Assembly (NCBI GenBank): GCA_035535055.1
Contig: DATLQT010000037.1
Coordinates: 1-53,529 of the forward strand
Reading direction: 5' to 3'
DNA: 53,529 nt
DNA from: UBA6019 sp035535055
GTDB lineage: Bacteria > Chloroflexota > Dormibacteria > Dormibacterales > Dormibacteraceae
The notes beneath the pieces were generated by a model. The model did no database searches and had not been told where the DNA came from. It saw only the letters and a program-made list of their open reading frames with translations. The stretch's first letter is position 1. Each line of letters starts with the position of its first letter. Shown piece after piece: positions 7,713 through 15,634 of the stretch. A program made the translations under genes and the position numbers.

Positions 7713-8882
7713 TCAGTCGAAGAGGATGGATTCGACAAAGGTCTCGACCTCCATGCGCATCCGTTCGAAGGCCGTCATCTTCTCCTCGAAGTCGAGGAGC
7801 AGGAACGGGATCTGCTTCTCCTCGAGGGTTTTCTGGTAGGCGACCTGCTCGTCGAGGCCGGGCTCGCACATCTTCGCCGCGGCCAGGATCACGGCCTGCG
7901 CGCCGGACTCCTCGACGCGGCGCAAGAGCATCTCCTCCTTCGGCTTGCGGTCGTCGTGCTGGACGGGGCTGTAGCTGGAGCGCTCGAGGTAGCTCTCGGC
8001 GAGCGCATGGATCGGGTCGCCGGTCTCGGGAACGTCCTCGACGATCCAGCGCATTCCGACCAGGAGGTCGTCGTCGACGATGTAGCAGGCCTCCTCGATC
8101 AGCTGCAGCATGTCCAGCGGGGGCTGCTCGCAGAAGCCGCCTTCGAAGACCACCCGCACCCGGTCCTGGCGGCGGCCGGGCTGGTTGGGGATCTCGGCCA
8201 AGGCGTCACGGAGGATCTCGTTGTGCTCCTCGCGCGGCATCACCGTGCCGGCCCTGGCGAGGACATAGGCCTCGGTGGTGGAGAGCAGCCAGGGCGTCTC
8301 CCGCTTGACCCGGTAGAGCACTCGGAGCAGCCGCCGGTTCTCGTTGTAGATGGCGATGCTGCGCCGGAGGTCGGACTCCTCGACCGGGCGGCCGGAGATC
8401 CGCTCCAGTTCGGCCAGGATCCGTTTGTACTCGTCGCGCAAGTAGGCGACGGCGTGCCTGGCGGTGCCGTTCTGGGGCAGGTAGAGGATCTCCGAGGTGA
8501 TGCCCGGGAAGTTGCGGCCCCAGATCCCGGCCAGGTTGCGGGCCACGTCGCAGATGGGGGTCGTGTAGAAGGCGTCGAGGAAGCCGACCCGGTCGCTGAA
8601 GCCGAGCTCGAGCGAGGTCCGGCAGATGGAGCAGATGAAAGAGCCGATATGGGAGTCGGCCTGTTTGGCCTCCAGGCGGGAGCCGGCGCCCATGATCGAG
8701 ATCGGGAGCATTCCGGCGGCGTGGACCAGCTCTTCGGGGAAGTACACCTGGAAGTGGCCGACCACGTGCCCGCCGGGATGTCCGGCGCGCCAGCGCTCGA
8801 CGCTCGGGTAGGTGACGTCCTCGGCAAGCTCCGAGCAGCGTTCGAGGATCTCGTCGAGCCTGGTTCTGACTGCTTGCGCCAT
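7713..8882 (-). CDS. BcrC/BzdN-type catalytic subunit, benzoyl-CoA reductase family
   Basis: 389 residues, close to the usual length of BcrC/BzdN (about 380). Features in order: FPEELVHAAGMLPISIMG, SRLEAKQADSHIGSFICSICRTSLELG (Cys84, Cys87), FYTTPICDVARNLAGIW (Cys111), and AAKMCEPGLDEQ as the late cluster cysteine. First gene of the operon. The -10 box of the promoter ends only about 10 nt before its ATG, with no Shine-Dalgarno, so the message may be leaderless. Gene order C-B-A-D here equals bzdN-O-P-Q of Azoarcus. The substrate need not be benzoyl-CoA, since other aryl- or enoyl-CoA reductases share this architecture. Confidence 0.87.
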   Translation of the reverse strand: MAQAVRTRLDEILERCSELAEDVTYPSVERWRAGHPGGHVVGHFQVYFPEELVHAAGMLPISIMGAGSRLEAKQADSHIGSFICSICRTSLELGFSDRVGFLDAFYTTPICDVARNLAGIWGRNFPGITSEILYLPQNGTARHAVAYLRDEYKRILAELERISGRPVEESDLRRSIAIYNENRRLLRVLYRVKRETPWLLSTTEAYVLARAGTVMPREEHNEILRDALAEIPNQPGRRQDRVRVVFEGGFCEQPPLDMLQLIEEACYIVDDDLLVGMRWIVEDVPETGDPIHALAESYLERSSYSPVQHDDRKPKEEMLLRRVEESGAQAVILAAAKMCEPGLDEQVAYQKTLEEKQIPFLLLDFEEKMTAFERMRMEVETFVESILFD

Positions 8883-8892
8883 CGTGGGCCAA

Positions 8893-8922
8893 ATGTTAGA
8901 CTGACCAGTCAGTCAAAGTCAA
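8893..8922 (-). promoter_or_regulatory. Promoter of the reductase operon with embedded TetR-type operator
   Basis: On the minus strand TTGACT (8917-8922) and TAACAT (8893-8898) are separated by exactly 18 nt. The spacer holds a perfect inverted repeat, GACTGAC-CA-GTCAGTC, at 8899-8914. A repressor dimer on the palindrome would block RNA polymerase. The TetR gene lies 54 nt upstream of this element and is the obvious candidate. The -10 is about 10 nt from the ATG of the first structural gene. Motifs are read by eye; binding is inferred. Confidence 0.65.
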
Positions 8923-8968
8923 GGACTGATTTGAGGTGTGCGCCAGAACCGTTTCGAGCCGGAGCCGG

Positions 8969-9592
8969 TCAGGCCGCGGGAGAGCCCGGGGTCCGCACCA
9001 GGTAGGCGAGGGCCGCCCGCTTGCAGGCCTCCCGGTACCAGGGGTGGAGGCGCTCCCAGTCGGCCTCCTGCAGCCATTGCAGGAAGAGGCCGTCGATGAT
9101 GGCGCGCAGCGCCACCGCGCCCTCCTCGGCGTCCTCGACGCCGAAGGCTCCCGCAGCCATTCCCTCCTGGATGACCTCGGAGTAGAGGCCGTTCTCGTGG
9201 GCGCGGAAGGTGGCGCTCAGCTCGGTGAAGTTGCGAAGCCGTGCGGCGTGTCCGGCGAGATCGAGATAGAGCAGGTAGAAGCGCCGGTTGGTCTCCGCGC
9301 CGGACCAGATGCCATCGATCATCGCCAGCACCCTGCCCTCCGGCGTGGCGGCGATAGACATCGCCTTGCGAACCCGCTCCGCGGTCACCTCGAGGGCCCA
9401 GCGCATGGTCGCCAGGACCAGGTTCTCCTTGGTCTTGAAGTAGTAGAGGACCAGGCCCTTGCTGAGGCCCGCGTGCTCGGCGATCTCCTCCAGGGCGACC
9501 CGGTGAACGCCCTTCTCGCTGAAGAGCCGGTAGGCGCTGCGGATGAGGTCGACCTGCCGTTCCGGTGGGGTGTTGAGGGCAGGTCGCGGCAT
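8969..9592 (-). CDS. TetR/AcrR-family transcriptional regulator
   Basis: 207 residues. The N-terminal helix-turn-helix is canonical: LIRSAYRLFSEKGVHRVALEEIAEHAGLSKGLVLYYFKTKENLV, quoted here as the pattern A-x2-LF-x2-KG ... IA-x2-AGLSKG-x2-YYF-x2-KE-x-L at about residues 17-58. The C-terminal two-thirds is an all-helical ligand domain resembling BetI/TetR_C types. Located immediately upstream of, and in the same direction as, the reductase operon. Likely a repressor released by an acyl-CoA or aromatic ligand. Its own start is 25 nt from the start of the divergent acetyltransferase gene, so it may also control that gene. Confidence 0.9.
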   Translation of the reverse strand: MPRPALNTPPERQVDLIRSAYRLFSEKGVHRVALEEIAEHAGLSKGLVLYYFKTKENLVLATMRWALEVTAERVRKAMSIAATPEGRVLAMIDGIWSGAETNRRFYLLYLDLAGHAARLRNFTELSATFRAHENGLYSEVIQEGMAAGAFGVEDAEEGAVALRAIIDGLFLQWLQEADWERLHPWYREACKRAALAYLVRTPGSPAA

Positions 9593-9604
9593 GGGCGCTA
9601 GTCT

Positions 9605-9617
9605 AACCGGGCGGTCA
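9605..9617. promoter_or_regulatory. Possible second TetR-type half-palindrome in the divergent start region
   Basis: ACCG-GG-CGGT at 9606-9615 is a short perfect inverted repeat in the 25-bp gap between the divergent starts of the TetR gene and the acetyltransferase gene. ACCG/CGGT arms are common in TetR operators. The arms differ from the GACTGAC palindrome in the operon promoter, so it may be chance in GC-rich DNA. Confidence 0.25.
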
Positions 9618-10529
9618 ATGCCGCCAGTCGGTGGCCCCCGCCGGCGGATCCTCGTCGAGGCCCGCGACGCCAGCGTCCGCCGAGCCGCCAGGACGGCCCT
9701 GACCGGGGCCGGGTTCGAGGTCTGCGTCTGCCCGGGCCCCGGCCCCGGCCATCCCTGCCCGCTGCTCTTGGGCGAGGCTTGCTCCCTGGTCGATCGGTCG
9801 GACGTCGTCGTTCACGCCCTACCCGGCACGGGCGGACGGGCGGTTCGCGACAAGCTCCGGCCGGACGGCTCAGAGTTCGCTCCCGAGCTGCTGGTGCTGA
9901 CCGGGTGGCATGGGGCGGCGGACGCCGGTGACGACGCCAGCCTACCCACCACGGCCCGCGACGGCGAGCTCGTCGAGGCCGTCAACCGCCTCCACGGCCG
10001 GCGGGTCCGCTTCCTGCGACTGCCGGTGACGCTCCGCGACGGCCGGCGGGTGGTGATCCGGGCGGTGCGCCCGCAAGACTCCGGTCGGCTGCGCGCCTTC
10101 GACGCGGAGCTTTCGCCACGGAGCCGCCAGCTCCGCTACCTGGGCGGCAAGCCGCCGATGACCGAGGAGTGGGCTCGCCACCTGAGCGAGGTCGACTTCG
10201 ACCGCCGCTTCGCGCTAGTGGCGACGGCCGGGGTCGGTGCCGAGGAGCGGATCGTCGCCGACTGCCGGCTGCTCTCCAGCGAGGAGGTCACCGGCGAGCT
10301 CGCGGTCGTCGTCGCCGACGACCACCAGGGCCTCGGGCTCGGGCGGCTGCTGGTGGACCTGACCCTCCGGGTCGCGGCGGCGCGAGGGCTGCCGCGGGTC
10401 TTCGCGGACGTCCGCTACGACAACCGGCCGATGGCACTGCTGCTCCGCTCCGAGGGCTTCCAGCGGACCGGCTGGGAGCTGGGAGTGATGACCTTCGCCC
10501 GCACCTGGGACCCCCCAGTCCCGCGCTAG
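9618..10529 (+). CDS. GNAT acetyltransferase with degenerate N-terminal receiver-like domain (Pat-like)
   Basis: 303 residues from the ATG at 9618, which avoids overlapping the divergent TetR start. Residues 1-130 look like a worn response-regulator or Rossmann-type domain: RRILVEARDASVRRAARTALTGAGFEV, then VVVHALP and ELLVLTGWHG in strand-like spacing, but no phosphorylatable Asp is obvious. From about 140 a GNAT domain follows: DGRRVVIRAVRPQDS, LRYLGGKPPMTEEW, ELAVVVADDHQGLGLGRLLVDL (acetyl-CoA binding Q-x2-G-x-G/A) and an N-R-x-M-x2-LL-x3-GF finish. The same opening (DGR-x-V-x-IR-x-VRP-x-D) occurs in Pat/YfiQ lysine acetyltransferases that modify acyl-CoA synthetases. Neighbouring CoA metabolism makes such a target plausible but unproven. 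Confidence 0.7.
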   Translation: MPPVGGPRRRILVEARDASVRRAARTALTGAGFEVCVCPGPGPGHPCPLLLGEACSLVDRSDVVVHALPGTGGRAVRDKLRPDGSEFAPELLVLTGWHGAADAGDDASLPTTARDGELVEAVNRLHGRRVRFLRLPVTLRDGRRVVIRAVRPQDSGRLRAFDAELSPRSRQLRYLGGKPPMTEEWARHLSEVDFDRRFALVATAGVGAEERIVADCRLLSSEEVTGELAVVVADDHQGLGLGRLLVDLTLRVAAARGLPRVFADVRYDNRPMALLLRSEGFQRTGWELGVMTFARTWDPPVPR

Positions 10530-10976
10530 CTCCGACTCCAGGCTGCTGGCCAGGCGGATCACGAAGTCGGCGATGGTCGCCTGAGCCAGGCGGCGCAGGA
10601 GTGCGCGGTCGAGAAGCGCGCCGAGCGATCCGAGCGGCGGGTCGTAGCGGGCGTTGAGGGTCAGCCGGGTTGCGCCCTCGCCGTCGGGGTTGACATGGAG
10701 GATGCCTTCCATGCTCGGGAAGAGCGGCGGGCCGCCAACCGCCTCCCAGCTGACCGGCAGCATGACGCTGTCGCTCGGCGCCGTGCTGGGCGGGCGGCCG
10801 AGGGTCAGCCTGACGTGCTTGTAGATGGGGAGAGAACCGATGCGGACGCCGACCTCCGCCAGTTGGTCACCGCCGTTGCGGTCCAGCGCCACCGTCCAGG
10901 GGTGAGTCGGTGCCGACACCAGGGCCGCCACGCGGTCTGACGGATAGGGGATCGTCACCGCGTGCTGGGCGAACAC
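10215..10976 (-). CDS. SRPBCC/START-like lipid- or polyketide-binding domain protein, boundaries uncertain
   Basis: From a GTG at 10974-10976 the frame encodes about 150 residues of SRPBCC type: FAQHAVTIPYPSDRVAALVSAP, TLGRPP, SVMLPVSWEAVGG, SMEGILHVNPDGEGATRLTLNARYDPP, GALLDRALLRRLAQATIADFVIRLA. This matches the beta-sheet and long C-terminal helix of such proteins. After about 10515 the frame stays open but is antisense to the acetyltransferase gene. The true end probably lies near 10500-10530 and a small frameshift may hide it. The domain call is moderately sure; start and stop are not. Confidence 0.5.
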   Translation of the reverse strand: MFAQHAVTIPYPSDRVAALVSAPTHPWTVALDRNGGDQLAEVGVRIGSLPIYKHVRLTLGRPPSTAPSDSVMLPVSWEAVGGPPLFPSMEGILHVNPDGEGATRLTLNARYDPPLGSLGALLDRALLRRLAQATIADFVIRLASSLESELARDWGVPGAGEGHHSQLPAGPLEALGAEQQCHRPVVVADVREDPRQPSRRRDPEGQVHQQPPEPEALVVVGDDDRELAGDLLAGEQPAVGDDPLLGTDPGRRH

Positions 10977-11065
10977 CTCGAGGAAGCGTTGGCTGTCGCA
11001 CCCGGGTCGAGACAGTGCCGAAGGGCCCAGCCAGTTTGGGACCGGCCAGGCCCGGTGACCAGGCC

Positions 11066-11756
11066 TCAGGCGGCCCGCTGGGGGCTCAGCCGGCGCCCGA
11101 GCCAGAAGGGCGCGTTGAGAACGGCGAAGACCACCAGCGCAAGCGCCGACGCGCCCAGCACGTACCAGGGCCAGGGCCCGAACAGGTCGAGCAGGCTGTG
11201 GACACCCCGGGGTGCGGCGCAGGTAGAGGTAGTTGCCGCCGGTCGCGACGTCGATGCCGGCGTCGACCACCAGGAGCACGACGGTGAGCGCGTAGACGCG
11301 CAACGCCGCGAGCGGACGAGGAGTGATCCCGAGCCCGATCACGAGTAGCAGGGCAGCGCAGACGATGGCGCCGTGGGCGATGAAGTACTGGAAGTAGAGG
11401 AAGTCCGGAAAGTGACTCGGGAGGTCGGGCGTGACCAGCCCGTTGACCGTCCCGGCCAGGCCCCAGAAGTAGGTCAGCTCGACCAGCAGAGGCCGCCGCG
11501 TCCAGAGTGCGGCCGCGGCGACAAAGCAGGCCACGTCGCATAGCTGGAAGGGGAGCGCGTAGGTGATCGAGTAGGTGCTGTTGAGCCCCAGCCAGACCCA
11601 CCAGCTCGACTCGTTGGCCACCAGCAGGATCGCCAGGGCTTGGCTGACCGACCCCGTCCACGGCCCCGGCCGGATCCGGGCGGCCGTGACGACGGTGGTG
11701 ATCATGGCCAGGATCACGGACAGGGTCAGCAGGTGCTCGGCAGAGAAGGTCCTCAT
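11066..11756 (-). pseudogene. TIGR02206/YwaF-family membrane protein, one frameshift
   Basis: From the ATG at 11754-11756 (MRTFSAEHLLTL) six hydrophobic segments run through YFWGLAGTVNGLVTPDLP to GGNYLYLRRTPG. The frame then leaves at a CCCC-GGGG run around 11208-11215. In the third frame the expected family ending continues: SLLDLFGPWPWYVLGASALAL, then NAPFWLGRR, and a TGA at 11066-11068. Joining the two frames gives about 230 residues, normal for this family of uncharacterised multi-pass membrane proteins. A one-base indel in a homopolymer is equally compatible with a sequencing error or a real mutation. Confidence 0.75.
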
Positions 11757-11816
11757 TGCGCTGGCGGGCGGTGCCGCCAATCAAAGCACCGCTTCGAGTC
11801 GGCGGCCCGGGCGAAA

Positions 11817-13041
11817 TCAGCCCTGGCTCTCTGCGGCGCCTTCCGCAGCCCTTTCAAGCTCCGCCGGCGGATCTTCGGCGCCCCAGCGAAGTACGTGGGC
11901 GTGCGGGTAGACAAGGGCGTTGGCGATCAGGGTGGGGACCAGGGCGCTCAGCACCACGACCGTGACCAGGACCGAGTACTGGCCACGGTCGATGTAGCCG
12001 TGCGTCAGCCCGAAGAGGGCCGAGATCGAGCCGAAGGTAAGGCCGGTCGACATCATCAGGGTCGTGTAGATCGACTGGCGCCCGCGCAGGTGGAAGGCGA
12101 GCGTCGCCGGGTAGACGCCGACGAATTTCGCCCCGACCTTGACGCCGAAGAGGAGCAGCACCGCGACCAGTCCGCTCAGCACCGCCTGGAGGACGATCAG
12201 GGTACCCGCCTTGCAGGAAGAAGAAGGGGGGTGAGGAAGCTAAAGGCGGTGCCCCGGATCCGACCGAGGAGGCGCGGATCTTCCTGGAAGGTGCCCGCGG
12301 CGACCAGGCCCAGCAGGTAGGCGGGTAGAACAGCCTCCGACCTCGCAGCCGTAGCCAGCGCCCCGAGGCCGAAGAGGAGCAGGAAGATGAATTTCACCTC
12401 CGGCTCGCTGACGGCATGGCCGAGCGTGCGGAGGACGAGAGGCGCAGGCTCCAGGGCAGGAGCACCAGGGCGATCACGGTCGCGATCCCGAAGCCGACCA
12501 AGAGCAGGTTGTAATCGGCGAAGAGAATCCCGAGGGCGAGCAGGGTGCCGAGGCCGCAGACGAAGCAGGCGGTGAGGATCAGCTTGCCAAGGTCGGTCTT
12601 GCTTGGCCCCGTCTCGATCATCACGGCGTAGACGACGGCGACCGAGGTGGTCGAGAGCGCCACGCCGGCGATCTGGCTCGCGTGCCATTGCCAGTGGAGC
12701 TCCAGGAAAGCGAAGGCCCACGCTGCGGCAAACCGGGCGGCGAACCCGATCCCCCCGATGGCGGGGCCAGGCTTCGCAAACCGGCGGAGGCTCGCGGGAT
12801 CGATCTCCGCCCCCGCGAGGAAGGTCAGCAGGACCGAACCGAAGTCGGCAAGGAAGTCGATCCAGGTGCTGGTTGAAAGGTGGAGCATGTTTCCTGCCAG
12901 CACGCCGACAATGATCTCGAGCAGCGCCACCGAGATCCCGACTCGCACCGAGATGAGGCTCGCCACAAAGGCCAGGAACACCCACAGGAAGGCGATCCAG
13001 TAGACGTTTTCGAAGGAGCCAGGTTGAAGCAGGCAGCCCAA
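11817..13041 (-). pseudogene. Cation:proton antiporter (CPA2/Kef-type), broken by about three frameshifts
   Basis: Three consecutive minus-strand frames together give one monovalent cation:proton antiporter of about 400 residues. The first (13041 to about 12440) has IIVGVLAGN, FGSVLLTFLAGAEIDP and STTSVAVVYAVMIETG, the antiporter core helices. The second (about 12440-12230) carries SEPEVKFIFLLLFGLGALA and FLTP. The third (about 12215-11817) continues KAGTLIVLQAVLSGL and GVYPATLAFHL to a charged tail. Breaks lie near 12440, at the CCCCCC run near 12228, and near 12215. If functional, it would exchange Na+ or K+ for H+ at the membrane. Confidence 0.75.
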
Positions 13042-13190
13042 ATCGTGAGGGCGAGCATCGGACGGGTGGGCCTCCTACCAGTCGAAGTCATTCCGGTAGG
13101 GCCCATCAGCCCCTTAGGGGGCGCCGGCGAGACCCATCGCGGGGCCCTTTGAGGCCCTGCCCGGATTTTGGCCGGAGACTTCGGGGAGGC

Positions 13191-13826
13191 TCATGGCCCC
13201 GGGTCTCGGGCCAGGTCGGGGCGGAAGAAGGCCTGGATCGACCAGGGATAGCGGGTCACGATTGACTCTGACATCTGCCAGCGCCCGTCCGGCTGCCGGC
13301 TCGAGAAGTCGGCCGTCGCCTCGGCGAAGCACTGGAGCAGGGCGGCGGGGTTGATCCCTGCCGACTCGAAGAGCTCGCGATGGGCATCGACGAAGTCGTC
13401 GAAGGCGGCTGAGAGCCCGCTCCAGGCCGCGCGCGCCTCGGCCCGCCGCTCGCTGCCCAGCGGGTCGAAGGGCCTCCCGATCGCGGCTCGGAGCCGCTCC
13501 AGCGCCGGGCGGATCGACTGGCTCAGCTCGACCCAGGCGATCCGGATGGCGGCCAACCGCTCGACCTCCATCTGCGCCGCCCACGCCTCCCGTACGGCGG
13601 ACGTGCCTATGACGCAGGCCGGATAGAAGCCGCCGCCCGTGTCCAGCCGCCGGCTGGCGAGGTGCGCGCAGGTCCAATGGGCGTGCAGCGGCTGGCCCCG
13701 GATGTCGGTCGCCAAATGCAGGCGGGGCATGAAGGCGGGACAGGCGCTGAAGCTCGGGCTGAACGGCCGCGGGTAGGGGCAGCGGTCGGCGGTCTCGATG
13801 GTGACCTCAATCACCGCGCGAGGCAT
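13191..13826 (-). CDS. Protein of unknown function with N-terminal four-cysteine motif
   Basis: 211 residues, no family recognised with certainty. The first 71 residues carry Cys16, Cys29, Cys53 and Cys71 in CPYPRPFSPSFSACPAF, TCAHL and the region just before VIGTS, which could bind a metal or cluster. The rest is helical and charged. Its ATG overlaps the stop of the upstream recombinase gene by 1 nt (TGATG), so the two are probably co-translated. Function cannot be assigned; a DNA- or metal-related role alongside the recombinase would be speculation. Confidence 0.6.
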   Translation of the reverse strand: MPRAVIEVTIETADRCPYPRPFSPSFSACPAFMPRLHLATDIRGQPLHAHWTCAHLASRRLDTGGGFYPACVIGTSAVREAWAAQMEVERLAAIRIAWVELSQSIRPALERLRAAIGRPFDPLGSERRAEARAAWSGLSAAFDDFVDAHRELFESAGINPAALLQCFAEATADFSSRQPDGRWQMSESIVTRYPWSIQAFFRPDLARDPGP

Positions 13827-14767
13827 CAGCCGGGTGACGGCTCCGCCGGCTTGTGGTCATCGAGGAACTCCTGGTAGCGCCGATAGGCGTCCTGCTTGCG
13901 CGAGTCGACAATTTTCGTATACCCCTGGAGGGTGTTGAGGTTGGCGTGGCCGAGGACCTCCTGCACCAGGCGTACGTCGCCGCCGGTCACCTCGAGCAGC
14001 GTCGTGGCCGTGGTATGGCGGGCGACGTGAGGCGATTTGAAGGACCACGCACCGAGGTTGAGCCGGATCCGGTTGACGACGTGCCGGGCGCCGGCCGGCG
14101 TCAGCCGGCGCAGCCGGTCGTCGTTGACCGATCGGTCGTAGTTGACGAAGAGGGCCATCGAGGTGTCGGTCCTGCATTCGAGGTAATCCTCGATAGCGCG
14201 CTTGGCGTCGGCGGTGAGGAAGACCGGGCGCTGCTTCGAGCCCTTGCCCGTGACGATCAGGCGCGATCCCTGCCGGGGGACGTCGGTCCGGTCGAGGTTC
14301 AGAGCCTCGCTGATCCGGCAGCCGGTCGAGACCAGGAACTGAACGAGGGCGCGGTCCCGCCTTTCTCGGGCGGTCTCGTGGGGCAGCGCCGCCAGGAGGC
14401 GCAGGAGTTCGGCGGCCTCGATCGGCTTGGGCAATCGCTCGGTCAGCTTGGGAAGCGTGATGCCGTTGGACAGGTCCTTGCCGATCAGCTCCTCGCGCGC
14501 CAGCCATTTCAGCCAGGAGCGGATGGCGGTGAGCGCACGGGCCCTCGACGCCGGGCTCTTGAGGATGCTTGCCAGATGGCGCTGGTAGGCGCGCAGATCG
14601 TCGCGACCGAGGTCCTCCATCCGCAGCGAATGACCCGCGGCGGCGAGGAAGCTGGCCAGCCGATGGATGTCGTGGGAGTACGCGCGGACCGTGTTCGGGC
14701 TCCGGTTGGCCTCGACCTGGAGCCAACCGAGGTATTCGTCTGCCGCGGCTGAGAAATCGAGGGACAT
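13826..14767 (-). CDS. Tyrosine recombinase, XerC/XerD-like
   Basis: 313 residues from the ATG at 14765-14767. N-terminal SAM-like DNA-binding domain (residues 5-95, YLGWLQVEANRSPNTVRAYSHD onward). C-terminal catalytic domain with the full active site: Arg151 in GCRISEAL, a Lys in GKGSKQRP (175 or 178), His247 and Arg250 in HVARH, His274 in LGHANL, and the nucleophile Tyr283 in QGYTKI. Length and motif spacing suit XerC/D or a small phage-type integrase. No direct repeats or other phage genes flank it, so housekeeping dimer resolution or a stand-alone integrase are both possible. Frame-extended starts up to 15310 run antisense through plsC and are rejected. Confidence 0.85.
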   Translation of the reverse strand: MSLDFSAAADEYLGWLQVEANRSPNTVRAYSHDIHRLASFLAAAGHSLRMEDLGRDDLRAYQRHLASILKSPASRARALTAIRSWLKWLAREELIGKDLSNGITLPKLTERLPKPIEAAELLRLLAALPHETARERRDRALVQFLVSTGCRISEALNLDRTDVPRQGSRLIVTGKGSKQRPVFLTADAKRAIEDYLECRTDTSMALFVNYDRSVNDDRLRRLTPAGARHVVNRIRLNLGAWSFKSPHVARHTTATTLLEVTGGDVRLVQEVLGHANLNTLQGYTKIVDSRKQDAYRRYQEFLDDHKPAEPSPG

Positions 14768-14803
14768 GGTTTGCCGCCGCCGGCAAGCATAATCACAACG
14801 GAT

Positions 14804-15634
14804 ATGCCCCAATCCCTCCGCCTGGTCGAGCCGCCGCGCCCGGCGCCCCGTCCGAGCGGTCCGCGGCGGGACGACTTCGGCTTCGACCGGGCCTTCTCCG
14901 AGAGCCTGCAGCCGCTCGCCGAATGGTTCTATCGCGAGTACTGGCGGGTCGAAGCAGAGGGGCTTGAGAACGTTCCCGCCCAGGGCCGCGCGCTGCTCGT
15001 GGCCAACCACGCAGGCGTCATCCCCTGGGATGGCGCCATGATCCGGACCGCGATCACCGCCGGGCATCCGAGCCCCCGTTACGCGCGGATGCTGGTGGCG
15101 GGCTGGGCCTTCGCCGTGCCCTACCTCGGCGAGGTGCTGCTGAAGACGGGCAACGTGCTCGCCCATCCCGACAACGCGATCGCCCTGCTCGAGCGCGACG
15201 AACTGGTGGGTGTCTTTCCCGAGGGCATCAAGGGGGCCACCAAGCCCTTCCGCGACCGCTACCGCGTGGGCCGCTTCGCTCGGGGAGGCTTCATCCAGGT
15301 CGCGCTCCAAGCCGGGGCGCCGATCATCCCCGTTTCAGTCGTCGGCTCGGAAGAGGTGCACCCGGTCGTCCACGAGCTCCCCTGGCGGGCCGACCTGCTC
15401 GGCCTTCCGGCCTTTCCGATCACGCCGATCTGGCCGGCTCTCGGGCTGCTCGGCCTGCTGCCGCTGCCCTCGAAGTGGCTGATCAGGTTCGGCGAGCCGA
15501 TCGACCTCCGCGCCCATGGCGCGGATGCCGCCTCCGACCCGGCGACGGTGCTGAAGCTCAGCGAGCGCGTGCGGGGCCGGATCCAGGACGGCCTTTTCGA
15601 CCTTCTCCCTCGGCGCCGGACGCCCTTCTTTTAG
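14804..15634 (+). CDS. PlsC-like 1-acylglycerol-3-phosphate acyltransferase
   Basis: 276 residues from the ATG at 14804; an upstream ATG at 14771 would nearly reach the divergent recombinase start. The acyltransferase blocks are NHAGVIPWD (N-H-x4-D active site) at about residue 65, the arginine-rich ARMLVAGWAF block, and FPEGIKG as the lysophosphatidate-binding E-G. The C-terminal part has a hydrophobic LLGLLPLPSKW segment. Expected to acylate a glycerophospholipid precursor at the membrane; other acyl acceptors are possible because this family is broad. Its 3' end overlaps the convergent Hsp20 gene by 77 bp. Confidence 0.82.
   Translation: MPQSLRLVEPPRPAPRPSGPRRDDFGFDRAFSESLQPLAEWFYREYWRVEAEGLENVPAQGRALLVANHAGVIPWDGAMIRTAITAGHPSPRYARMLVAGWAFAVPYLGEVLLKTGNVLAHPDNAIALLERDELVGVFPEGIKGATKPFRDRYRVGRFARGGFIQVALQAGAPIIPVSVVGSEEVHPVVHELPWRADLLGLPAFPITPIWPALGLLGLLPLPSKWLIRFGEPIDLRAHGADAASDPATVLKLSERVRGRIQDGLFDLLPRRRTPFF

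Noticed and set aside
6275..8308. Very long plus-strand open frame (677 codons) across the reductase genes
   Set aside because: It is antisense to strongly conserved BcrB/BcrC/BcrA-like genes, its product has no recognisable domain, and long empty antisense frames are expected at this GC content.
6425..8882. Assignment of the reductase genes as 2-hydroxyglutaryl-CoA-type dehydratase
   Set aside because: Those systems use one homodimeric activator. Here two distinct ATPases of BcrA and BcrD type are encoded, so reductase type is favoured, though not proven.
13826..14767. Xer recombinase as evidence of a prophage or integrative element
   Set aside because: No phage, relaxase or transposase genes and no flanking direct repeats were found around it.
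14768..15310. N-terminal extension of the Xer recombinase up to an upstream start
   Set aside because: The extension is antisense to plsC and precedes the natural recombinase N-terminus; the ATG at 14767 fits family length.
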